Positions 51,476 to 60,784 are shown, numbered from the stretch's first letter. The stretch is 64,000 bases of DNA from an uncultured Chloroflexota bacterium (GCA_902791025.1 CADATZ010000031.1:1-64000), one strand, 5' to 3'. Program-made: numbers and translations. Notes: a model not told the origin generated them from the letters alone.

Positions 51476-52924
51476 CTATTCTGCTTTCAGTTCCGTCTTA
51501 TTCTCGTACATGGCATGGTCGGCACGTTCGAATACCGCCCCAACCGCTGTATCGTCCTCGAATTTTGACATTCCGCAGGCAATCACAACACCGCCGGAAC
51601 GCTTTGCTTCCCCGTTGTGTTCTTTCATCTCTTCAAGCCGTTTTTCGATATTTTCATAATCACTGCCCTGCGCGATCACTGCGAACTCATCCCCGCCGAC
51701 ACGAAAGACAGGACTGTGCTTGAAAATGTCACAGATAACTTTGCTCCCATCACGGATGTACTGATCCCCGGCCTGATGTCCGGCGGTGTCGTTGATCTTC
51801 TTCAAATCGTTCAGGTCCAGCATGACAATAGCAAACGGCGGTACCTGATGCATCACGATCTGGTTGTTCAGGTTCCTTTCTGCAGCCTGATAGGCATGTT
51901 TGTTTTTGATACCCGTCAGGGCATCAATATTCGCTTCAGATTGAGCCTTCACGAGGCGTTTCCTGATCCTCTCCTCCTGCCGGACCTGTACGTCAATATC
52001 ATTAACACCGACGATCAGACGAGCCTTGCCTTGTTCTTCGACCACAGCAGCTTTCGTTTGTACATAACGCGGTCTGCCATTCATTATGAGACGAAAACCC
52101 AGGGTAAAGATGCCGCTGCTTTCGATTTCTGTTTTCACATTTTCTTCTGTGAACGCGGAGAGGAACAAGTCTATATCCTCCGGATGGCAAAACTGAGCGG
52201 CAGCTTTTCGGACTGTTCCAAAAAAGTCTGAGCCTTCCTTCGGTATATCCAGATTTTTCACATATTCATCGGTCGAACTGAATTCGTGATAGCTGCCGTT
52301 TTCCGGTTCTACCACATAGACAACCAGGAAATGCCCCGTAACTGCATGAAGCCGGGCGTAAACAGTTCGCTCTTCATGCATCCGTTCTTCCGCTTTCCGT
52401 CTCATGACAAGTTCATCGACGTCAAACACGCCGATGACAATAAAGCGGTCGTCGTCCTCCATCCAGGACACTTTCATGAGCACATAGAATGTCCTTCCGT
52501 CTTTGATCCTGCGATAGGTCATTCTGAATTCCCCGGTTTGTTCCAGAGTTGTCCTGAGCGTATCCTGATTCATGGCATTTATGAACGCATCCTGATCCTC
52601 CGGATGTACAAACAGTCTGCCTTCCCGTTCACAGCTTTTGAAAAAATCTGATGCCCGTCTGACTTCCTTGAGTACACCACGCTCATCATCGGTACAATAT
52701 TCGATAAACTCCCCTGAATCTACATTCACATAAAACAGGTCTACACAGCCCCGTGCCAGAGCATATGCAACGTGGGAATAAATATTACCGGTTCGCTGCG
52801 CCTTCATCCAGGCCTTCCGAAGCCGTTTGTTTTCTTTTCTCAGACCGATATTCTGCCTGTTCATATCATAATTTCCTGAAAGAGTGCTTTCCCCTGTTAT
52901 ACTATTGTTAAAAAATGATTCCAT
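51476..52924 (-). CDS. Cytoplasmic PAS-type GGDEF protein (482 aa)
   Basis: No membrane segment is visible. Two PAS-like sensor segments (residues ~45-190 and ~195-315) share related sequences (VDSGEFIEYCTDDERG and EPENGSYHEFSSTDEYV), suggesting an internal duplication. A C-terminal GGDEF domain (~330-480) has DALTGIKNKHAYQAAE and an intact FRVGGDEFAVIAQG. It should make c-di-GMP in response to a cytoplasmic signal. ATG 52924 has GAGGTGG upstream; the longer TTG frame is less likely. Confidence 0.88.
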   Translation of the reverse strand: MESFFNNSITGESTLSGNYDMNRQNIGLRKENKRLRKAWMKAQRTGNIYSHVAYALARGCVDLFYVNVDSGEFIEYCTDDERGVLKEVRRASDFFKSCEREGRLFVHPEDQDAFINAMNQDTLRTTLEQTGEFRMTYRRIKDGRTFYVLMKVSWMEDDDRFIVIGVFDVDELVMRRKAEERMHEERTVYARLHAVTGHFLVVYVVEPENGSYHEFSSTDEYVKNLDIPKEGSDFFGTVRKAAAQFCHPEDIDLFLSAFTEENVKTEIESSGIFTLGFRLIMNGRPRYVQTKAAVVEEQGKARLIVGVNDIDVQVRQEERIRKRLVKAQSEANIDALTGIKNKHAYQAAERNLNNQIVMHQVPPFAIVMLDLNDLKKINDTAGHQAGDQYIRDGSKVICDIFKHSPVFRVGGDEFAVIAQGSDYENIEKRLEEMKEHNGEAKRSGGVVIACGMSKFEDDTAVGAVFERADHAMYENKTELKAE

Positions 52925-53125
52925 TTTGATCCACCTCAAGTATTTTCTTCAATCAGGAGTTTTTTTCGGTTTTCAGCCTCCATTCTACAATATTTTCAGT
53001 CGCTCAACGATCCAGTTATGATGAATGTTCCAAAGTGTCACATTCGTTTTTATAATTGATTTATGTATTTTTCTCCTAACGTGGTTAAATTAAAGAAATG
53101 CGTAAATGTTCAGAACTCGCAGCGA

Positions 53126-53190
53126 TGCACATGGGGACAGGCACACTTGTGCGGGCTGTGCCACACAAGATGCCAGTCCCCATGTGCTCC
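53126..53190. repeat. GCACATGGGGAC palindromic element, copy 11
   Basis: A textbook copy: TGTTCAGAACTCGCAG before GCACATGGGGACAGGCA, and GCCAGTCCCCATGTGC before TCCGTTCTGAATAG. The flanks extend the palindrome beyond the core. Confidence 0.9.
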
Positions 53191-53235
53191 GTTCTGAATA
53201 GATACAGAAATGCGATAAACAAGGAACCATACAAT

Positions 53236-53829
53236 ATGAGCATGCTTTTTGCAGGAATCCTGAGAAAATTAAGAACAGAAAAAGGTCTCTCACAGCAGGA
53301 CCTTGCAGATCAGCTGTACGTCACCCGTTCAACCATTGCCAGGTGGGAAAACGGCAGCCGGCTGCCGAATACCATGATGATTGCCCGGCTGGCTGAATGC
53401 CTCAGTGTCGATTTCAACACCCTTTTGAATACCGTGGCTGAAATCGAAGAAACTCCCAACGTTATCATCGTTGACGACAGAAAAATTGTCCTTTCGGGAG
53501 CGTTACCTATTCTGGAACAGACAATACCCAATGCTGTGATCACAGGCTTTACCCGGCCATCTGAGGCTATTAAATACGCAAAGGCGAACCGGGTCACGCT
53601 GGCTTTTCTGGATATTGAGATGGGAAAAACAAGCGGGCTGGACCTGTGCCGCACGCTGCTTGATATCAATCCCCGCACGAATGTGGTGTATTTGACCGCT
53701 TATGTGTCATATTCCTTTGACGCGTGGAGCACAGGAGCCTGCGGTTTTATGCTCAAACCAATCACCCCGGAGGGCATTCAGAAACAGCTGAAAAACCTGC
53801 GGTATCCATTTCCATTCGGAGGTTCATAA
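53236..53829 (+). CDS. Response regulator with N-terminal XRE DNA-binding domain (197 aa)
   Basis: Residues 5-65 are a Cro/C1 helix-turn-helix (LRKLRTEKGLSQQDLADQLY; VTRSTIARWENGSRLP). Residues ~74-190 are a receiver domain with acidic Asp80-Asp81, phospho-acceptor Asp126 (AFLDIEMG), Thr154 (YLTAY) and Lys174 (FMLKPI). Most regulators have the receiver first, so the order is reversed. ATG 53236 follows AAGGAA; the longer frame reads through a palindromic element. The partner kinase starts two bases after its stop. Confidence 0.85.
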   Translation: MSMLFAGILRKLRTEKGLSQQDLADQLYVTRSTIARWENGSRLPNTMMIARLAECLSVDFNTLLNTVAEIEETPNVIIVDDRKIVLSGALPILEQTIPNAVITGFTRPSEAIKYAKANRVTLAFLDIEMGKTSGLDLCRTLLDINPRTNVVYLTAYVSYSFDAWSTGACGFMLKPITPEGIQKQLKNLRYPFPFGGS

Positions 53830-53831
53830 AA

Positions 53832-55127
53832 ATGTGTCCGTTATTGACGCAAATAGAGTTAATAGCCACCGGTGCAGGGGGAATGTTGGTCCTGCTGGGG
53901 CTTGCAGCCGCTGTGATTATGCCCAATAGCGACCGGTGGAGCAAGCGTTTCTTCATAACCTTTTTTTCGATTCTTGTGTTGTACAGCTATTTCACTACTG
54001 TTGATATGTTCCTTACTTCCAGCAGTTCGGATATGATTTTACCGCTGAAGATCATTTATTATATTGAAACATTGCTTGCCTTGAGTCTGTTTCCCATGCT
54101 GACGGCCTATCTGCTCCACTGCTGCGGAGAAAGCCTGATTCACAGCAGACTGTTTCGTGCCGCGGTAATTCTGTCCGTCATTTGCTTTATTCTGATGAGT
54201 TTTTCGCTGTTTACGACCTGGTTTTATTATTTCACGCCGATCAATCAGTATCACAGGGGACCTTTGTATTCAACAATAATTGTCCTTATGAATTCGATTA
54301 TGGTTCTAAATCTGGCCGGTGTGATCCAACGGCGGGAGAAGCTGTCAAAAAAGTACTTTTACGCTTATCTTATCGATATTGTCCCGCTGACAATCGCTTT
54401 GTTTATCCATTTATTCGTCTCAGTCTTTATGTTTTTGGGTTTCGGTTTTGCAATCTGTGCATTTTCGATGTTTGTCATCATCCAGTCAGATCAGATCGAC
54501 CAAAACCTGCGTCAGCAGCGGGAAATCGCCAAACAGCGCGCCAGCATCATGGTGCTGCAAATGCGGCCACATTTTATTCACAACACCATGACCAGCATCT
54601 ACTACCTCTGTGGGCAGGATCCGAAAAAAGCCCAGCAGGTCACGTTGGATTTCAACACCTACCTGCGCAAAAACTTCACCGCTATTGCCAGCGAAGACCC
54701 CGTTCCCTTTTCCGAAGAACTGGAACACACCCGCGCCTACCTTGCTGTGGAACAGGCTCAATTTGAAGACCAGCTTTTTGTTGACTTCGATACACCTCAC
54801 ATCACATTTCGCGTACCACCGCTGACGCTGCAGCCTATCGTGGAAAATGCCGTCAAGCATGGCATGGACCCGGACGCCGAAGCACTGCACATTTCCATCC
54901 GGACCCGGAAAACAGATTCCGGCAGCGAGATCATCGTGGAAAATACCGGTACTGATTTTACTCCTGTGAACGACAATGAGCCGCACGTTGCTCTGAAAAA
55001 TATCCGGCAAAGGCTGGAAATGATGTGCGGCGGAAAATTGAAGGTCACGCCGCGCGATGGCGGCGGTACGATCGTGAAAGTAGTGATACCGTCCGGAAAA
55101 AGAAATCGTATTCCTTCCCTTTCGTGA
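53832..55127 (+). CDS. LytS/YehU-type sensor histidine kinase (431 aa)
   Basis: Seven or so hydrophobic helices fill residues ~5-220, like the 7TM N-termini of this class. The kinase core has LQMRPHFIHNTMTSIYYLCG with phospho-His247, then VPFSEELEHTRAYLAVEQAQF and the ATP-binding LQPIVENAVKHGMDPD. GGAGG precedes ATG 53832. It should phosphorylate the XRE-receiver protein encoded just upstream. The C-terminal G-box region is short. Confidence 0.88.
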   Translation: MCPLLTQIELIATGAGGMLVLLGLAAAVIMPNSDRWSKRFFITFFSILVLYSYFTTVDMFLTSSSSDMILPLKIIYYIETLLALSLFPMLTAYLLHCCGESLIHSRLFRAAVILSVICFILMSFSLFTTWFYYFTPINQYHRGPLYSTIIVLMNSIMVLNLAGVIQRREKLSKKYFYAYLIDIVPLTIALFIHLFVSVFMFLGFGFAICAFSMFVIIQSDQIDQNLRQQREIAKQRASIMVLQMRPHFIHNTMTSIYYLCGQDPKKAQQVTLDFNTYLRKNFTAIASEDPVPFSEELEHTRAYLAVEQAQFEDQLFVDFDTPHITFRVPPLTLQPIVENAVKHGMDPDAEALHISIRTRKTDSGSEIIVENTGTDFTPVNDNEPHVALKNIRQRLEMMCGGKLKVTPRDGGGTIVKVVIPSGKRNRIPSLS

Positions 55128-55172
55128 TATAATGACCGAAAAGATCCGCTATTACAGGGGAAGGTCATTGAA
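55128..55172 (+). promoter_or_regulatory. Possible promoter and RBS of the MBL-LRR-sortase gene
   Basis: TATAAT (55128-55133) overlaps the end of the kinase gene and is followed by an AGGGGAAGG ribosome site before ATG 55173. No good -35 box is visible. Confidence 0.4.
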
Positions 55173-57599
55173 ATGAAAAGATCCTTTTTTACAGTTTTCT
55201 CCGGATTGATCATGAGCGGTATCCTTTTGTTCACACAAAAGCTTGCCGCTGCTGACGATTTGTTCCAAATCACATTGATCAACGTCGGAAAAGGCGACTG
55301 CATACTGATCCAAACCGGGACGAAAGAAGATCCGATGACCGTCATGGTCGACACCGGTTACAAGGAGACAGCGAAGGATGTGCTTGCCTATCTTAAGGCG
55401 CACAATGTCCAAAAGATCGATGCACTGATCATCTCCCATTTCCACAAGGATCATGTCGGCGGAGGAGCCGCGATCCTCAAAGGAATCCCTGTCGGCAGGG
55501 TGTATATGCCTGATTACGAGGGAACCCGCAAAGTCTATGAAGAGATGATGGCTGTCCTCACCGCAAGCGACAACACGATCCCATACGAACGTCTGAAGGA
55601 AAACAAGAGCTTTTCCCTCGGAGGAGCTGAATATCGTCTTTACCCCAGTAAAATCGAGTTCGACGGAAACAATGACAATGATGTTTCCATGGCTGCGAGT
55701 CTGGAATACAACGGACATACGGCACTGTTCGCCGGTGACCTGGAAAATGACGGCATCAAACAGCTCTTCGAAAATAACCAGATTTCCGAGAATCATTTCA
55801 ATATTTTGAAACTGCCGCATCACGGGGCTCAAGAAGAAAACACAGATCAACTGCTGAAGCGCCTCAAACCCGGCGGGATCACGGTGATCACCGACGGGCA
55901 GAACCGCAGAGCGCATGGGGTTTTGCTCGATGAATTACAGAACGATGGCTTCGAAGTTTACTGCAGCGCTGACGCGGGAATGATCAAGATCACTGCGGAA
56001 GATGCCGGATATACCGTTGAAAAATCGAAGAATCCGGATTACAAAACTTCCGGTGACTGGAAATATCTCCTTGCGGATGATGGTTCCGCAGTCCTCGCAG
56101 GATATACCGGGACCGGGACAGAAATCACCCTTCCTTCCGAAATCGATGGGAAGCCGGTAAAGTCCATTGCGGATTCAGCGTTTTATAATCACAAAAATCT
56201 ACAGAGCGTCACGATTCCAAAAGGCATCGAATCGATTGGGAACTCCGCTTTTTCGTGGTGTACCGCCCTCAGGAATATCGCGATCCCCGGCAGTGTTGCC
56301 ACCATTGGTGACGCGGCTTTTTCCTGGTGCACCTCACTCAATGACGTTACGCTTCCGGACAGTGTGAAATCTATCGGTGAATCCGGTTTTGAACGGTGCA
56401 CGGCCTTGAATAACATAACGCTCTCCAAAGGACTGACCGCTATCGCTCCTTCGCTTTTCGAACGCTGCGGAAACCTTGAAAGCATTGTGGTCCCCGCAGG
56501 CGTGAAGACCATCGGGAAGGATGCCTTCAAGCGCTGTGCGAAACTTACAGACGTCAGCCTCCCGGAAAGCGTGACCCTGATCGACGAAGGCGCCTTTAAA
56601 AGCTGTGAAAGCCTTGAAAGCATTGATATCCCGGCAGGCGTGAAAACCATCGAAGAGTCCGCTTTCGAGTGGTGCACCGCTCTGAAAAGCATACAGATCC
56701 CGGACAGCGTGACCTCTCTCGGAAAATCAGCCTTTTTCAATTGTACGAGCCTTGAAAGTGCCGAAATCGGAAAAGGCGTAAAGACCATCAAAAAATCAAC
56801 CTTTTCCAGGTGCATGGCTTTGAAAATCGTGACCATTCCCGATTCCGTTGAATCCATCAAAGCAGACGCATTCCGGAACTGCACGAACCTTAAAGAAATC
56901 CGCTATGGCGGAACGACCGCTCAATGGGAAGCACTCAAAAGGGACAAGGACTGGAATGCAGGAACTCCGGATGACCTGATCATTCATTGCTCCGATTCAG
57001 AACCCGATCCGGAACCGGAACCCGAACCTGATCCAGCTCCGGTTCCGGATCATCATCCGGGGATCCGCTTCTTCAGCATGCCGGAACTGCCGGGAACCGG
57101 ATTCTCCGCCAATCATCCGGAGTCTCTTCGTGATCTTCCGGAAGATCTGCACTATGATCCCTCCGGCTTTACGCTGGAGATCCCCATGCTGGATGTATCC
57201 GAAATGATCGTTACTGTTCCCTTCCGGAACGGTGAATACCCGGTAGAATGGCTCGGGAGCAATATCGGTCTGCCGGAGGAATTTGATCTTCCCGGTTCCG
57301 GAACGAGCGTTCTCGTCGCCCATAATCACCTGAACACGGCAGAAGCAGGTCCGTTTGCTCTGCTCGCGACACTGCCGGAGGACGCGAAGTTATTCATCAC
57401 CGACGGCAGAGGCAATCTGATAAGCTTCTCCGTCTTCGCCAACGTAAAAATTGCCGCGGATGACATGACAGCAGCCGAAAGCCTTTCATCGGCTTGTGAA
57501 AATTCCCTGCTCCTGATCACCTGTGAAGATGAAAAACCGGAGGGAGGTTATGCCTCCCGCCGCATCATTGCCGCGAAACCGGTCTTGCAGAGAGAATAA
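55173..57599 (+). CDS. Secreted MBL-fold, LRR_5 and sortase-like fusion protein (808 aa)
   Basis: A signal peptide (1-26) exports it. Residues ~30-275 are a metallo-beta-lactamase domain of the ComEC/Rec2-C type: INVGKGDCILIQTG, SHFHKDHVGG (89-97), FAGDLENDG and LPHHGAQEEN. Residues ~325-600 hold about ten BspA-type leucine-rich repeats (pattern SAFxxCTxLxxxxIPxxVxxI). A Pro/Glu/Asp linker follows, then a sortase-like domain with His717/719 (VLVAHNHLN), Cys784 (LLLITCED) and Arg796/797 (ASRRIIAAKPV). Cutting nucleic acid or phosphoesters plus transpeptidation at the cell surface is inferred. Confidence 0.82.
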   Translation: MKRSFFTVFSGLIMSGILLFTQKLAAADDLFQITLINVGKGDCILIQTGTKEDPMTVMVDTGYKETAKDVLAYLKAHNVQKIDALIISHFHKDHVGGGAAILKGIPVGRVYMPDYEGTRKVYEEMMAVLTASDNTIPYERLKENKSFSLGGAEYRLYPSKIEFDGNNDNDVSMAASLEYNGHTALFAGDLENDGIKQLFENNQISENHFNILKLPHHGAQEENTDQLLKRLKPGGITVITDGQNRRAHGVLLDELQNDGFEVYCSADAGMIKITAEDAGYTVEKSKNPDYKTSGDWKYLLADDGSAVLAGYTGTGTEITLPSEIDGKPVKSIADSAFYNHKNLQSVTIPKGIESIGNSAFSWCTALRNIAIPGSVATIGDAAFSWCTSLNDVTLPDSVKSIGESGFERCTALNNITLSKGLTAIAPSLFERCGNLESIVVPAGVKTIGKDAFKRCAKLTDVSLPESVTLIDEGAFKSCESLESIDIPAGVKTIEESAFEWCTALKSIQIPDSVTSLGKSAFFNCTSLESAEIGKGVKTIKKSTFSRCMALKIVTIPDSVESIKADAFRNCTNLKEIRYGGTTAQWEALKRDKDWNAGTPDDLIIHCSDSEPDPEPEPEPDPAPVPDHHPGIRFFSMPELPGTGFSANHPESLRDLPEDLHYDPSGFTLEIPMLDVSEMIVTVPFRNGEYPVEWLGSNIGLPEEFDLPGSGTSVLVAHNHLNTAEAGPFALLATLPEDAKLFITDGRGNLISFSVFANVKIAADDMTAAESLSSACENSLLLITCEDEKPEGGYASRRIIAAKPVLQRE

Positions 57600-57616
57600 C
57601 ATTGATTTCATACGAA

Positions 57617-57680
57617 GCACATGGGGGACTGGCATCTTGTGCGGCGCAGCCCGTACAAGTGTGCCTGTCCTCATGTGCGG
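57617..57680. repeat. GCACATGGGGAC palindromic element, copy 12
   Basis: GCACATGGGGGACTGGCA and GCCTGTCCTCATGTGC enclose GTGCGGCGCAGCCCGTAC. It lies between the fusion gene and argH. Confidence 0.85.
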
Positions 57681-57731
57681 CGCTCAAATTTTGGACAGCT
57701 GTAAATATACGATATAAAGAGGAGTAAATCC

Positions 57732-59117
57732 ATGCAAAAGAACACCCTTTGGTCAGGCGGACGGCTCTCAGCCGCGTTAAATCAATCCATGGCGGATCTC
57801 AACCGCTCACTGGATATCGACAAGCGAATGGCGGAACAGGACATCCGCGGATCTCAGGCCTGGGCAAAGGCGACCTGTGCCGCAGGGATCCTCACGAATG
57901 AAGAATATCAGATGATCCACAACGGTCTGGAACAGGTCCGGCAGGAAATCGCGGACGGTTCTTTCGTCTATCAGGATACCGATGAAGACATTCACACCGC
58001 GGTCGAACGCCGTCTGACGGAGATCATCGGACCGGTGGGCGGCAAGCTGCACACCGGCCGCAGCCGCAATGACCAGGTCGTCACCGACTTCCGCATGTGG
58101 ATGCTCGACACCATCCCCGAACTGGAAGCGCAGCTCCGCTCCCTGCAGGGCTCCTTCCTGGAACGGGCGAAAAAGGACATTGACGTCTATCTCTCCGGCT
58201 ACACCCACTTCCAGCAGGCACAGCCGATCCTGCTCAGCCACTGGTGGATGAGCCATTTCTGGGCACTGGACCGTGACCGTCAGCGCCTCTCGGAAGTGGC
58301 ACAGCACGCGGACTCCCTGCCGCTGGGCTGCGGGGCACTCGCCGGAACCGCCTACCCGGTCGATCGCTTTGATATCGCCGAGTCGCTGGGATTTTCCATG
58401 CCTGCCCCAAACAGTCTGGATGCTGTCTCCGACCGGGACTTTGCCTGTGATTTTCTCTACTGGGCAGGGATGCTCGGCATGCACCTCAGCCGCTGTGCGG
58501 AGGCGATGATCCTGTATTCCACCATGGAATTCGGCTATATCACCCTTTCCGACGCTTTTTCCACCGGCTCCAGCCTGATGCCGCAGAAGAAAAACCCGGA
58601 TTCCCTGGAACTGATCCGCGGCAAAGCCGGTATGCAGTTCGGTCATCTGTTTTCCCTGCTCTCCTCGCTGAAAGGCCTCCCCTCGGCCTATGACAAGGAT
58701 CTGCAGGAGGATAAACAGCTGGTCTTCGCTGCTGCCGATACCGCTTCCCTGGTGATGGCCGTGATGAAAGGCGTCCTGGACACATTGACCGTGAACAAAG
58801 AGCGCTGCATGGCGGCGATCAATACGCAGGCACTGGCCACAGATATCGCGGACTATCTGGTGAAGAAGGGGATGCCCTTCCGGGAAGCGCACCATGCTGT
58901 CGGAAAAGCTGTCAAGATCAGCGAGACGGATAAGTGCGACCTTAAAGAAATCAAGCTGGAAAAATGGAAGGAGATCAGCCCCTTATTCGATGAAGATGTC
59001 TACGAAGTCTTCTCCATCGAAAACGCCGTTGACGCCCGCTGCGCCTGGGGCGGCACTGCCCGCTTCCGTGTCCTCGAACAGATCCGCTTTGCCGAAAAGG
59101 TTCTGGCGAACAGCTGA
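57732..59117 (+). CDS. argH: Argininosuccinate lyase (461 aa)
   Basis: It splits argininosuccinate into arginine and fumarate. The fumarase-superfamily signature GSSLMPQKKNPD is complete, with LWSGGRLSAALNQ at the start, HTGRSRNDQV, and SGYTHFQQAQPILL. AAAGAGGAG precedes ATG 57732. It is the downstream partner of argG but lies 6.5 kb away. The macrodomain gene begins one base after its stop codon, so the ADP-ribose genes are probably co-transcribed with argH. Confidence 0.96.
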   Translation: MQKNTLWSGGRLSAALNQSMADLNRSLDIDKRMAEQDIRGSQAWAKATCAAGILTNEEYQMIHNGLEQVRQEIADGSFVYQDTDEDIHTAVERRLTEIIGPVGGKLHTGRSRNDQVVTDFRMWMLDTIPELEAQLRSLQGSFLERAKKDIDVYLSGYTHFQQAQPILLSHWWMSHFWALDRDRQRLSEVAQHADSLPLGCGALAGTAYPVDRFDIAESLGFSMPAPNSLDAVSDRDFACDFLYWAGMLGMHLSRCAEAMILYSTMEFGYITLSDAFSTGSSLMPQKKNPDSLELIRGKAGMQFGHLFSLLSSLKGLPSAYDKDLQEDKQLVFAAADTASLVMAVMKGVLDTLTVNKERCMAAINTQALATDIADYLVKKGMPFREAHHAVGKAVKISETDKCDLKEIKLEKWKEISPLFDEDVYEVFSIENAVDARCAWGGTARFRVLEQIRFAEKVLANS

Positions 59118-59118
59118 A

Positions 59119-59937
59119 ATGACTCACGCAGAAAAAAGACTTTTTCTTATTCGCGCACTCCTGGATGAGGAACCGGAGTATCAGAACATCGTGATACCCT
59201 CTGCGGAAGACGCTCAAAACATACTGCTGCGGAGCCTTTTCAACGTCCGCATGCCGGGAGCGGTGAGCGAAGATTTTCTTAAGGTTCAGGATGAATTTCT
59301 TAAGGAAGCCATTTTCGCGAAGGGGATCACGGAGCTCCCCTCCTTTACCCCGGTTCAGCCGGATATTTACCTCTGGCAGGGCGACATCACGACCCTGAGC
59401 TGTGACGCCATCGTCAACGCCGCCAACGCTGGGATGACCGGCTGCTATCAACCCTGTCACAACTGCATCGACAACTGCATCCACACCTACGCGGGCGTTC
59501 AGCTCCGCAATTACTGTGCGGAGCTCATGGAAAAGCAGGGACACGAGGAACCGACCGGTCAAGCGAAGATCACTCCAGCGTTCAACCTCCCCTGCCGCTA
59601 TGTGCTGCACACCGTCGGCCCCATTGTTCAAGGCCCGCTGACAGCGGAACATGAAGAACTGCTCGCCTCCTGTTACCGCTCCTGCCTGGATCTCACCCAA
59701 AAGAACGGGATCCAAAGCCTTGCCTTCTGCTGCATCTCCACCGGTGTCTTCGGCTTCCCGCAGAACCGGGCCGCGGAAATTGCCGTGCGGACCGTGCGGG
59801 AATTTCTGAATCAAGCACAGCAGAACTGTACTACTGCGTGCAGCGAATCAGCTCCTGAACGCACAAACCGGATCAAGGTGATTTTCAACGTATTCAAGGA
59901 CGAAGACTATGCCATCTACGCCAAACTGCTCGGATAA
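59119..59937 (+). CDS. Zinc-containing macrodomain ADP-ribosylhydrolase (272 aa)
   Basis: The first ~80 residues form a helical extension typical of the SirTM-linked subgroup. The macrodomain begins with LWQGDITTLSCDAIVNAANAGM, then the zinc-binding cluster CYQPCHNCIDNC, the VLHTVGPIV strand and CCISTGVFGFP. It should remove ADP-ribose from proteins. It starts one base after argH and overlaps the SirTM start by 29 bases. The frame can be read from 58894 inside argH, but ATG 59119 matches the family. Confidence 0.9.
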   Translation: MTHAEKRLFLIRALLDEEPEYQNIVIPSAEDAQNILLRSLFNVRMPGAVSEDFLKVQDEFLKEAIFAKGITELPSFTPVQPDIYLWQGDITTLSCDAIVNAANAGMTGCYQPCHNCIDNCIHTYAGVQLRNYCAELMEKQGHEEPTGQAKITPAFNLPCRYVLHTVGPIVQGPLTAEHEELLASCYRSCLDLTQKNGIQSLAFCCISTGVFGFPQNRAAEIAVRTVREFLNQAQQNCTTACSESAPERTNRIKVIFNVFKDEDYAIYAKLLG

Positions 59938-60784
59938 CATCAACAGACTGAAAACTGCACTTGCCGAAACGGACGCTGTCCTCATCGGCGCCGGAGCGGG
60001 ACTCTCCACCTCCGCCGGGTTCACCTACAGCGGGGAACGCTTCGAGAAATATTTCTCCGACTTCCGCGAAAAATACGGCTTTATCGACATGTATTCCGGC
60101 GGTTTTTACCCCTACGAAACGCCGGAAGAGATGTGGGCGTTCTGGTCACGGAACATTATGGTCAACCGCTATATGGACGCGCCGAAACCGGTCTATCAGG
60201 ATCTGCTGAACCTGGTGAAAGACAAGGATTACTTTGTGCTCACCACCAATGTGGATCACTGTTTTCAAAAAGCCGGTTTTGACAAGAACCGCCTGTTTTA
60301 CACCCAGGGCGACTACGGCCTGTTCCAGTGCAGCGTCCCCTGCCACCCAAAGACCTATGACAATGAAGCCATTGTCCGGGAGATGTGGGACAAACAAAAA
60401 GATATGCGGATCCCCTCCGAACTCATCCCAAAGTGTCCGCGCTGCGGGGAACCGATGACGACGAACTTACGGATCGACGAAACCTTCGTGGAAGATGAGG
60501 GCTGGCACAGGGCGGCTGACCGATACCGGTCCTACCTGCAGACCCACATCGGGAAGATCCTCTTCCTCGAACTGGGCGTGGGCATGAACACCCCGGGGAT
60601 CATCAAATATCCCTTCTGGAACCGAACTCTCGAAAACCCGCAGGCGATCTATGCCTGCATCAACTACGGCGAAGCCTTCTGCCCCGAAGAAATCCGGAAC
60701 CGCTCCATCTGCATCGATGGGGACATCGCAGATGTGATCCATGTATTTTCGGTAAATGGTGTTATGGAGGAATTGCCCGTATGA
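59909..60784 (+). CDS. SirTM-like class M sirtuin, protein ADP-ribosyltransferase (291 aa)
   Basis: NAD-binding GAGAGLSTSAG (residues 27-37) and TTNVDHCFQKAGF are present. The usual catalytic His of deacetylase sirtuins is replaced by Gln133 in TQGDYG, as in class M sirtuins that ADP-ribosylate rather than deacetylate. Zinc cysteines are 141, 145, 176 and 179 (CSVPC; CPRC). In characterised systems the target is a lipoylated GcvH-like protein; none is encoded in this window. It overlaps both neighbours, so expression is tightly coupled. Confidence 0.9.
   Translation: MPSTPNCSDNINRLKTALAETDAVLIGAGAGLSTSAGFTYSGERFEKYFSDFREKYGFIDMYSGGFYPYETPEEMWAFWSRNIMVNRYMDAPKPVYQDLLNLVKDKDYFVLTTNVDHCFQKAGFDKNRLFYTQGDYGLFQCSVPCHPKTYDNEAIVREMWDKQKDMRIPSELIPKCPRCGEPMTTNLRIDETFVEDEGWHRAADRYRSYLQTHIGKILFLELGVGMNTPGIIKYPFWNRTLENPQAIYACINYGEAFCPEEIRNRSICIDGDIADVIHVFSVNGVMEELPV

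Noticed and set aside
53098..53235. N-terminal extension of the XRE response regulator
   Set aside because: The frame reads through palindromic element 11; ATG 53236 has an RBS and begins the HTH domain at the usual place.
57807..58895. 362-codon minus-strand frame
   Set aside because: Antisense of argH, which has the complete lyase signature.
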